Positions 5,761 to 10,491 of a stretch of DNA of 10,491 nt are shown here, in pieces. Made by a program: the position numbers and the translations under genes. The notes beneath the pieces were generated by a model. It was given only the letters and a program-made list of their open reading frames with translations. It had not been told where the DNA came from and made no database searches. Every line of letters begins with the position of its first letter. Positions within the stretch are counted from its first letter, which is position 1. Location of the stretch: the NCBI GenBank assembly GCA_026770585.1, contig MU646909.1, forward strand, positions 90,655 through 101,145, given 5' to 3'. This DNA comes from Baffinella frigidus. Taxonomy: Eukaryota > Cryptophyceae > Cryptomonadales > Baffinellaceae.

Positions 5761-5788
5761 GTCCTCTCGCGCTTGCTGAGACTCCCCA

Positions 5789-5836
5789 CCACACAGCGGA
5801 CTTCGAAGGGGGTTTTGATGACCCACAAGGACCGTA
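5789..5836 (+). mobile_element. Family IV terminus, partial copy
   Basis: CCACACAGCGGACTTCGAAGG and the following TTTTGATGACCCACAAG match the family IV end. No opposite end is identifiable. From here to about 6010 there are several GTCAA/TTGAC strings and no gene. Confidence 0.65.
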
Positions 5837-6056
5837 AGATGGCCCCGGGCGTGCTGACCTTCACTCCGAGCCAGAACATTTCGCCTAAGTCAACTCCCCC
5901 TGAAAACCACAGCCTTAAGTCAAATGACGGCTCCCAGAGCCGGTCCATCTAAACGAAATGGCAACTTACTACCGAGGATCAGGTTTGTTGACTTGAGGTA
6001 AAATATCTTGGCTGGCAGTGCACCTTGGGACCAGACGGTGCGCACTCCCCTCCCTC

Positions 6057-6124
6057 TATAGTGGACGTGACCGTGTGTAAAGTCACTCTGGTCATCCTAC
6101 ACGGGGTAGTATCCCCAGACTCCC
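6057..6124 (+). mobile_element. 68-bp repeat element, copy 2
   Basis: Differs from 5583-5650 at two positions. Here it splits the string CCCTCCCTC|CAGCCCC, which is continuous at about 5551-5566 as CCCTCCCTCCAGCCCC. The site has CCCTC next to both junctions, which may include a short target duplication. A ~40-bp block on the left (CAGACGGTGCG..ACTCCCCTCC) also repeats sequence at 5535. Confidence 0.8.
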
Positions 6125-6166
6125 TCCAGCCCCTTCGGAATTGAAGACGTTTGTGATCGTTTTGCC

Positions 6167-6304
6167 CTGGCGGATTTCCACCTCTTCCTCGCTCGGGTTG
6201 ACTGACGGACTATTCTCTAGTTGACGTGCTGGGTGCGCGGTACAAATTCGTCAACTTTCGAGCGAGAAAGAGCCCGGGCCCCCCAAATTGGTGCGCCGAA
6301 ATAG
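6167..6304 (+). mobile_element. Family V element, copy 2
   Basis: CTGGCGGATTTCCACCTC starts a ~138-bp region matching family V: CTCGGGTTGACTGAC, GGGTGCGCGGTACAAAT, CGTCAACTTT, GAGCGAGAAA and GGTGCGCC. Its right end (AAATAGGCACG) has diverged from copies 1 and 3. Confidence 0.7.
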
Positions 6305-6324
6305 GCACGTGAGATCGCGCCGGG

Positions 6325-6463
6325 CCCTTTAGCAGCGGCCGAGTCCCTTTCCCCCCGGATATCAGGGGGAAATGCGGTGATAATCCACCGCAAATGGATA
6401 AGATTCTAGTACAAATCGTTTAGATGGACTGTATCCGTGAAGCCCCCGGTGGCTTCTAAGTGG
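6325..6463 (+). mobile_element. Family I MITE-like element, copy 2 (139 bp)
   Basis: Same strand and length as copy 1 at 1293-1431, with high identity throughout. The left end has decayed to CCCTTTAGCAGCGGCCGAG and the right end is GGCTTCTAAGTGG. No coding capacity and no obvious target duplication. Confidence 0.85.
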
Positions 6464-6537
6464 TGTGCTGACCTGAGGCCCACACGGTGCTTACTCTCCT
6501 CCCTCCCGCCCCTCCGAATCGAAGAGGTCTGGCCTTA

Positions 6538-6671
6538 TCCGGGGAAACCTATTTTTCTTTAGTTTGATGGCAAGCAAAATTACTACACAATTCGTTTTTA
6601 TTAGTAATATTAAAGCATTTATGTAGTAATTTTCCTTGCCATCAAACCAAAAAAAAATAGGTTTCCCCGGA
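6538..6671. mobile_element. Shared-core hairpin E (134 bp)
   Basis: Near-identical to hairpin D: arms from TCCGGGGAAACC, inner stem GCAAAATTACTACAC (6574-6588), 32-nt loop 6589-6620, inverse arm to 6671. It is flanked by GGCCTTA and TAAGGCC. If TA is a target duplication, the empty site would have been the palindrome GGCCTTAAGGCC. An alternative is that GGCCTTA belongs to the arm. Confidence 0.9.
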
Positions 6672-6692
6672 TAAGGCCGTTGGGGCCTGGCG

Positions 6693-6841
6693 AATTTCTA
6701 GCTCTATCTCAGTCTATTTGGTGTCACCAACGTGGTGAGCCTGGGCTCGTTTCCGCTCCAAAGTTGACGGCTGTGCACCGTACACCCAGCATGTCAACTT
6801 AGGAACAGTCAGCCAACCCGAGTGAGGCAGAGCTAGGATTT
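6693..6841 (-). mobile_element. Family V element, copy 3, intact ends (149 bp)
   Basis: AATTTCTAGCTCTATCTCA at the left faces TGAGGCAGAGCTAGGATTT at the right. The body is the reverse complement of copies 1 and 2 (CTCCAAAGTTGACGG, ACCCAGC, CAACCCGAGTGAGG). It lies 21 bp from hairpin E. Confidence 0.8.
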
Positions 6842-6898
6842 GCTCCCCTGAGAGGGCTGGTGGATGGCTCCCACCCTCCTGAAGAGGCCTTGTTTGAC

Positions 6899-6942
6899 CA
6901 GAACCTCCCTGGTTCTGCAACCGAGGATTGGTTGTGCAACCA
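6899..6942. other. Two small hairpins
   Basis: CAGAACC (6899-6905) pairs with GGTTCTG (6911-6917) around TCCCT, and TGGTTGTGCAACCA (6929-6942) is a near-perfect palindrome. Nothing else is recognisable between 6842 and 6960. Confidence 0.6.
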
Positions 6943-6964
6943 GGGGCGTGGCGGACCTCGAGGG

Positions 6965-7075
6965 TTATTACGGGTTATATAATACGGTTATTATTACGGG
7001 TTATATAATACGGTTATTACGGGTTATATAATACGGTTATTATGGGTTATTTAATACGGGTTATATAATAACCCG
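6965..7075 (+). repeat. AT-rich minisatellite, four 23/26-bp units
   Basis: Units starting TTATTACGGGTTATATAATA at 6965, 6988 (26 bp, with an extra TTA), 7014 and 7037, then a partial copy ending ATAACCCG. Each unit holds GTTATATAA, so the array can form cruciform-like pairing. Such AT-rich tracts often unwind easily; here that is inference. Confidence 0.9.
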
Positions 7076-7147
7076 ACAGTTTCCTACAGTTTCTGCACAC
7101 AGCCCAGCCGCCCTTTCTCAATTGATCTCCCCCTCTCTCTAAAAATC

Positions 7148-7458
7148 CGTCCTTCCACCGTGACCCTGCACGCGCAGTCAAATCGAGGATGGAGGCTGGG
7201 CTATTTCCCTCGGCAGACGGCTCGGAACATACCAGAATCTGTCCACATAAAAAGGCGTAAGATAGCATCATTGTATGCCCAAAATAGCATATACACCCTT
7301 ATCTTCGGCGTCGGAAGCCCAAGATAGTGGGACAGATTCTGTCCTGTTCCGAAATTAAATTCGCACGTCAGTCCAGGGAAATGGCGCAAGCTCTATCCTC
7401 GATTTGGCAGGGCAGCGCGTGGGGTTCATCGGAGGGTTATCACACATCGAGACGGACG
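7148..7458 (+). repeat. Dispersed ~200-bp module, copy R1 (interrupted)
   Basis: Matches R2 (8067-8266) and R3 (8416-8621): CGTCCTTCCACC, TCGAGGAT, TTTCCCTCGGCAGACGG, then CACGTCAGTCCAGGGAAATG, CTCTATCCTCGATTTGG and CAGGGCAGCGCGTGGGG. The 131-bp segment 7222-7352 is absent from R2 and R3. The module ends at CGGACG, where a family I fragment begins. Confidence 0.85.
7222..7352. mobile_element. 131-bp TIR element nested in module R1
   Basis: TCGGAACATACCAGAATCTG..(7222-7244) matches the inverse of 7330-7352 at 20 of 23 positions. Alignment with R2 and R3 shows it as an extra block between CAGACGG and AATTCGCACGTCAG. The interior carries AAGATAGCAT, a string also found in the hairpin at 2271-2525. 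No coding capacity. Confidence 0.85.
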
Positions 7459-7480
7459 CTTAGCAGCGACCGAGGACCCG
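7459..7480 (-). mobile_element. Family I terminal fragment
   Basis: CTTAGCAGCGACCGAGGACC matches, on the other strand, the end of the family I copy at 8766-8903. The rest of that element is missing and poly-G tracts follow, so this is a truncated copy. Confidence 0.65.
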
Positions 7481-7492
7481 CTTTAATTTCCT

Positions 7493-7543
7493 GGGGGGGG
7501 GGCAAAATTTACCTTGGAAATTGGGGGGGGGGGGGCGAATTGA
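7493..7543 (+). repeat. Poly-G tracts G10 and G13
   Basis: A run of ten G at 7493-7502 and thirteen G at 7533-7545 or so are separated by ~30 bp of AT-rich sequence. Long G homopolymers can form quadruplexes and are also prone to sequencing length error. Confidence 0.8.
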
Positions 7544-7554
7544 TGAGGAGCCCT

Positions 7555-7580
7555 CATTAATGTCAACTGCCTACAGGGTA
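7555..7580 (+). mobile_element. Family II fragment, left of a hairpin insertion
   Basis: CATTAATGTCAACTGCCTAC and the following AGGGTA match about 22 of 26 bases of family II (minus strand of ~7864-7885). Its continuation, AGTTGACTTTTT, resumes at 7755 after the hairpin element, so one family II segment is split in two. Confidence 0.75.
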
Positions 7581-7752
7581 GAGCGCTGTGCAGAGAAGTT
7601 GGCCACCGGAAAAAGGGGAAATGGGAAAATTGGAGCCGTTGATGTCCACTTTTGAGAAATTCTTGGTACTAAATTTCTCAAAAGTTGACAACATGGCTCC
7701 ATTTTCTCAATATTTCATTATTTTCCGTGGCCAACTTCTCTGCACAGCGCTC
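7581..7752. mobile_element. 172-bp hairpin element flanked by TA
   Basis: GAGCGCTGTGCAGAGAAGTT.. pairs with its inverse at the right end. The arms extend ~80 bp each with moderate mismatch around a ~10-nt centre (TCTTGGTACT). TA lies at 7579-7580 and 7753-7754. Removing the element and one TA rebuilds CAGGGTAAGTTGACTTTT, the exact string found uninterrupted at 3331-3348 and on the minus strand at 7850-7867. A TA duplication is characteristic of Tc1/mariner-type transposition. No transposase is present. Confidence 0.9.
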
Positions 7753-7821
7753 TAAGTTGACTTTTTCTTGCTGCATCTCCAGATAAGAGGCGCGCCGCGT
7801 CGGTTTCCTTCTGGGGATACA

Positions 7822-7960
7822 CCACACGGTGGACTACGCACCTCTCGTCAAAAGTCAACTTACCCTGTGGGCAGTCAACTTTAATGATTTTCTAAGGCAA
7901 ATTTGGTCACGTTACCGCTAAATATAGAGGTCCCGAAACCCTCGAAGCCCACCGAGTGGG
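7822..7960 (-). mobile_element. Family II MITE-like element, copy 2 (139 bp)
   Basis: CCACACGGTGGACTACG faces CGAAGCCCACCGAGTGGG. The body is the reverse complement of copy 1 (3155-3290). It lies inside a wider inverted pair: TCTGGGGATACACC at 7811 and GGCGTATCTCCAGA at about 7997-8010. Confidence 0.85.
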
Positions 7961-7963
7961 TCC

Positions 7964-7998
7964 CGTGTGGTACTGTCACTCGGGTCATTCCACACGGC
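7964..7998. other. Short hairpin, relative of the 68-bp element
   Basis: CCGTGTGG and CCACACGG form an 8-bp stem around a loop with GTCACTCGGGTCAT. The same loop (GTCACTC, one variable base, GGTCAT) lies in the 68-bp elements at 5583 and 6057. GTATCTCCAGAC follows, as GTATCCCCAGAC follows there. Confidence 0.7.
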
Positions 7999-8066
7999 GT
8001 ATCTCCAGACGCTGGCTCTCTACGATGCGCTAGATTCCTGAAGCGTCTGTTTGGTTCGCAGGGCAG

Positions 8067-8266
8067 CGTCCTTCCACCATGACCCTACACGCAGTCCAAT
8101 CGAGGATGCAGACTGGGCGATTTCCCTCGGCAGACGGGCCGAATTTGCACGTCAGTCCAGGGAAATGACTCAAGCTCTATCCTCGATTTGGCAGGGCAGC
8201 GCGTGGGGTTCATCGCAGGGTTATTGCACACCGAACCGGACGCGGGCGCACCGAATCCCTCTATCT
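8067..8266 (+). repeat. Dispersed ~200-bp module, copy R2
   Basis: Uninterrupted version of R1. It contains an internal inverted repeat: TCGAGGATGCAG..TTTCCCT against AGGGAAATGA..ATCCTCGA. Frames through it (8051-8380 +) read the same peptide as R3's, as expected from duplication. With no ATG-consistent gene structure or family match I do not call a gene. Confidence 0.85.
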
Positions 8267-8308
8267 CCGTTGGGAGGCTCTTGGCCTAGCAAAACTGCCT
8301 ACCATACC

Positions 8309-8405
8309 ATAAATGTGGAACTGATAAGCGTCCGTAGCGTAAAAGTGGATCTGATAAGCGTCCGTGTGAACATAGCATAAACGTGGAACTGATAAGCGAC
8401 TGTGT
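8309..8405 (+). repeat. Three tandem ~30-bp units (GTGGAACTGATAAGCG)
   Basis: GTGGAACTGATAAGCGTCCG, GTGGATCTGATAAGCGTCCG and GTGGAACTGATAAGCGACTG begin at about 8315, 8345 and 8383. Spacing is 30 bp and then 38 bp, the second gap holding an extra ~8 bp. Confidence 0.9.
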
Positions 8406-8415
8406 GCGAGTTTTC

Positions 8416-8621
8416 CAGGGCAGCGCGTCCCACTCGGTCGAGGATGGAGACTGGGCGATTTCCCTCGGCAGACGGGCCGAATTCGCACGTCAGTCCAGGG
8501 AAATGACTCAAGCTCTATCCTCGATTTGGCAGGGCAGCGCGTGGGGTTCATCGGAGGGTTATTACACATCGATCCGGACGCGGGCGGCCCGAATCCTTCT
8601 CCAAGGTCCCCTCCGCCCTCA
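8416..8621 (+). repeat. Dispersed ~200-bp module, copy R3
   Basis: Matches R2 closely from TCGAGGAT to GGTTCATCGGAGGGTTATTA and continues through CGGACGCGGGCGGCCCGAAT to CCCCTCCGCCCTC. Imperfect 28-bp arms (22 of 28 matching) at about 8439-8466 and 8497-8524 give it hairpin character. Its last 33 bp (CCCGAATCCTTCTCCAAGG..) recur at 8732-8765, and a diverged tail recurs at 8955-9004. Confidence 0.85.
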
Positions 8622-8642
8622 AACCTAGACCTCAAACCCTAA

Positions 8643-8697
8643 CCACACAGCGGATTTCGCAGGGATTTTGAATAACCCACAAGCGACAAGACCTAGG
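8643..8697 (+). mobile_element. Family IV terminus, partial copy
   Basis: CCACACAGCGGATTTCGCAGG, TTTTGAATAACCC and AAGCGACAAGACCTAGG match the inverse of the right ~60 bp of the element at 4346-4510. It sits between the two copies of the 33-bp CCCGAATCCTTCTCC repeat (8589 and 8732). No opposite end is seen. Confidence 0.75.
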
Positions 8698-8765
8698 AAC
8701 CTAGAGATTGATAATTTATTGCCAAACAACCAGCCCGAATCCTTCTCCAAGGTCCCCTCCGCCCT

Positions 8766-8903
8766 CCATTTAGCAGCCACCGGGGGCTTCACGAATACAG
8801 TCCATCCAACCGATTTGTACTGGAATTTTATCCACTGCCCTCGAACCTGACCGGATTTCACCTTGAATTCAAGGCGAAAAGGTCCTCGGTCGCTGCTAAG
8901 TGG
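8766..8903 (-). mobile_element. Family I MITE-like element, copy 3 (138 bp)
   Basis: Reverse-complement copy of 1293-1431 and 6325-6463, from CCATTTAGCAGCC to GGTCGCTGCTAAGTGG. The half containing GGGGGCTTCACG and AGTCCATC is best conserved; the other half has diverged. Confidence 0.85.
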
Positions 8904-8936
8904 AACCCCACTGCCCAAACTCTGAATCATACACCC

Positions 8937-9302
8937 CAAACCCTAAACCCTAAACACATCGAGCCGGATTCCGGCGGGTTGAATCCTTGTCCAAGGTCCC
9001 CTCCATCAAATTTTCCACCTCAAACCCTAAACCCTAAACCCCACACCCTAAACCCCAAATCCTACACCCCAAACCCTAAACCCCACACCCTACACCCTAA
9101 ACCCCAAACCCTGAACCCTAAACCCTAAACTCTAAGCCCTACACCCTAAACCCTAAACTCTAAGCCCTACACCCTAAACCCTTAACTCCAAACCCTAAAC
9201 CCTCAACCCCAAACCCCAAACCCTGAACCCTAAACCCCAAACTCTAAAACCTACACCCTAAACCCTACACCCTAAACCCTAAACTAGACCCTAAACCCTA
9301 CA
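8937..9302 (+). repeat. Degenerate interstitial telomeric tract (CCCTAAA)n
   Basis: More than 300 bp dominated by CCCTAAA and one-base variants (CCCTACA, CCCCAAA, CTCTAAG), interrupted at 8955-9004 by a diverged tail of module R3. A shorter run is at 8617-8642. The unit is the plant/green-alga heptamer. Heavy degeneration and unique sequence on both sides mark it as interstitial or subtelomeric, not a functional end. Confidence 0.95.
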
Positions 9303-9346
9303 GGTTGAGGAGCGCCGCATTCGCGCTGGATTACATCCCACGCCAG

Positions 9347-9568
9347 TCAACACCGGCAAATGTCAACTCTCGCCATTCAACGCCGGCAAATGTCAACCAC
9401 TCTCGCGCGTCGACGCCGGCAAATGTCAACAACCCTCGCTCGTCAACGCCGGGAAATATCAGCAACTGTCGCGCGTCAACGCCGGCAAATGTCAACTCTC
9501 GCGCGTCAACGCCGGCAAATGTTAACTCTCGCGCGTCAACGCCGGGAAACATCAACAAGTCTCGCGCG
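9347..9568 (+). repeat. Minisatellite of seven 30/33-bp units
   Basis: Seven units start TCAACGCCGG (variants TCAACACCGG, TCGACGCCGG) and contain AAATGTCAAC and CTCGCGCG. Lengths are 30, 33, 33, 33, 30, 30 and 33 bp, so every indel is three bases. One + frame (9305-9658) reads S-T-P-A-N-V-N-S-R-A repeats but has no ATG. Another + frame starts at ATG 9360, and the minus strand is also open. Confidence 0.9.
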
Positions 9569-9633
9569 TTAACTTTTGAAGGTGATATCAACTCCCATAG
9601 CAGCTCGTGCTCCGCCACCTCGCGGAATTCGAC

Positions 9634-9741
9634 GTTGACCACGCCAGGTCACTGCTAATGTCAGGGAAGGCACACTCGTTTAGTACCACGAAACGAAACG
9701 TCGCGTTCTGAGATTCCCGCTGTTGACCTGGCGTGGTCAAC
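9634..9741. mobile_element. 108-bp segment with perfect 18-bp terminal inverted repeats
   Basis: GTTGACCACGCCAGGTCA (9634-9651) is the exact inverse of 9724-9741. The CCACGCCAG core equals the family III terminus, and a lone CCACGCCAG also occurs at 9339. The interior does not match the other family III copies. It may be a short family III derivative. Confidence 0.7.
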
Positions 9742-9794
9742 TCGCGGTGTATGACGCCGGCCCACCTTCGTGAAAGACGAGCTATGACTGTACC

Positions 9795-9924
9795 TAGTTA
9801 GTTAGTTAGTTAGTTAGTTTGTTAGTTAGTTAGTTAGTTAGTTTGTCTGTTTGTCTGTTTGTCTGTTTGTTGGTTTGTTGGTTAGTTAGTTAGTTAGTTA
9901 GTTTGTTTGTCAGTTTGTTTGTTA
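9795..9924 (+). repeat. Tetranucleotide microsatellite (GTTA/GTTT/GTCT)n
   Basis: About 130 bp of four-base units: mainly GTTA, with blocks of GTTT, GTCT and GTTG, returning to GTTA and then GTTT. The ordered blocks suggest expansion of point-mutated units. The ~80 bp after it, to 10008, show nothing recognisable. Confidence 0.95.
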
Positions 9925-10008
9925 CAGATCCCTTCTAGCCAGAGTGGTATCAGAACAGCATTGACTGGCCCGCTGCTCCTGTTGTACGGGTTCTCTTACC
10001 TGTGTTTA

Positions 10009-10135
10009 TCCGCGGAAACCTATTTTTGTTTCATTTTCTGATAATGAAAATCACACAAATGCTTTAATATTACCAACAATGACGATTTGTGTAGTAATTT
10101 CATTTCCGGGAAATGAAAAAAATAGATTTCCCCGA
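10009..10135. mobile_element. Shared-core hairpin F (~127 bp)
   Basis: Ends TCCGCGGAAACCTATTTTT and AAAATAGATTTCCCCGA resemble D and E, but the inner arm (TTTCATTTTCTGATAATG) is different. The core stem GAAAATCACAC lacks three bases of the usual left arm. The loop 10057-10088 is 32 nt and contains ATGCTTTAATATTACCAACA. TA precedes the left end. Confidence 0.85.
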
Positions 10136-10139
10136 TTCA

Positions 10140-10187
10140 GGGTACCCTGGACACCCTGGGTACCCATGGGGGGGGCGAGGGGGGCGG
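10140..10187 (+). other. GGGTACCC pair followed by G-rich tract
   Basis: GGGTACCC occurs at 10140-10147 and 10158-10165, then eight G (10168-10175) and six G (from ~10178). The G runs could form a quadruplex on the + strand. Open frames across 10079-10343 show no recognisable protein. Confidence 0.6.
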
Positions 10188-10276
10188 TACTGGGCACGAG
10201 GTCGCTCCCAGGTCGGTGTCCCTTCACCCCTCACTACCCGCAACCAGAAACGTCTTATTTCAGGTCTGGGAGCGTG

Positions 10277-10327
10277 GGTCTTATCGCTTAGGGGTTATTC
10301 AAAAACCCTTCGCGGTTCGCTGTGTGG
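10277..10327 (-). mobile_element. Family IV terminus, partial copy
   Basis: GGTCTTATCGCTTAGGGGTT, ATTCAAAAACCCTTCGC and CGCTGTGTGG match the right end of the element at 4346-4510. No left end is visible before it. The minus label follows the convention that the CCACACAGCGG end reads forward. Confidence 0.75.
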
Positions 10328-10339
10328 GGACCCGCACTA

Positions 10340-10491
10340 TTGACATCCCCCTTCCCCCACGCAGGATCCAGGCGCTCGACCCCCCTTGCGCTCCCCCCCA
10401 CCCCCACCCGCCCCCCCTTCCTTCCCGCGCGCCCCCCCTCGACCGCCCCGTCAACCCTGGGGGACCCTGTGCCTCTGCGGCGGTCTCTCTC
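10340..10491 (+). repeat. C-rich polypyrimidine tract at the window edge
   Basis: Many runs of five to nine C, interrupted by A, T and GCGCG, give a strongly G-rich minus strand with quadruplex potential. GGACCCTGTGCCTCTGCGG near 10463 resembles CCCCTGTGCCCCTGCGGG at about 4424. The string TTCCCCCACGCAG at ~10353 looks like a splice acceptor, but no flanking exon is evident. Confidence 0.6.

Noticed and set aside
8051-8635. Overlapping frames on both strands with a shared peptide in two places
   Set aside because: The shared peptide comes from duplication of modules R2 and R3 and lies over an internal inverted repeat. No gene structure.
8830-8880. tRNA-like T-loop (GGTTCGAGG on the minus strand)
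   Set aside because: No acceptor stem, anticodon arm or 5-bp T stem surrounds it, and it lies in family I copy 3.
9347-9568. CRISPR-like array
   Set aside because: The units are contiguous and similar throughout, with no unique spacers and no cas genes. It is a minisatellite.

Overview
The window looks like repeat-dense, gene-poor nuclear DNA of a eukaryote, most likely subtelomeric or intergenic. Degenerate plant/green-alga-type telomere heptamers (CCCTAAA on the + strand) fill about 8937-9302. A one-base variant heptamer (CCCTCAA) forms two clean arrays at 1600-1676 and 2736-2825, and weaker AACCCCA-like repeats open the window. Almost all remaining sequence is inverted repeats, tandem repeats and dispersed short repeats. 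No bacterial gene order, Shine-Dalgarno pattern, operon, rRNA, tRNA or CRISPR array is visible. Heptamers of this type occur in plants, green algae and several other protist groups, so I do not assign a species.

I find no protein-coding gene I can defend. The open frames are short, mostly lack an ATG, lie over tandem repeats (where several frames and both strands stay open together) or cross transposon-like boundaries, and none resembles a protein family I recognise.

Layout: 1-700 holds telomere-like repeats, a 264-bp element with perfect 20-bp terminal inverted repeats, and four successive small hairpins. 770-1250 is a GC-rich repeat block with 48-bp and 21-bp units. 1293-1910 has a MITE-like element, the first CCCTCAA array and a 23-bp minisatellite. 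1990-3600 has two large hairpin elements, the second CCCTCAA array, duplicated blocks and a 68-bp tandem repeat. 3660-5250 alternates short terminal-inverted-repeat (TIR) elements with hairpins that share one core. 5290-6840 is a mosaic of duplicated blocks and MITE-like copies. 6965-7080 is an AT-rich tandem array. 7148-8640 carries three copies of a ~200-bp module, one interrupted by a nested element, plus a hairpin element flanked by TA. 8640-9302 has more element copies and telomeric repeats. 9347-9568 is a minisatellite with 30/33-bp units. 9795-9924 is a GTTA microsatellite. The end carries a last shared-core hairpin and G- and C-rich tracts.

For description I name five short TIR families. 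I: CCACTTAGCAGC ends, ~139 bp. II: CCACACGGTGG ends, ~137 bp. III: CCACGCCAG ends, 125-138 bp. IV: CCACACAGCGG ends, 165 bp. V: TAGCTCT ends, ~140-150 bp. Families I-IV all start CCAC and end GTGG. The hairpin elements form a second class. The most unusual observation is that six hairpins with different outer arms share one central core, a GTGTAGTAAT stem around a 32-33-nt loop, and five of them share the loop sequence. All family names are mine and all comparisons are by eye within this window. No database was consulted.
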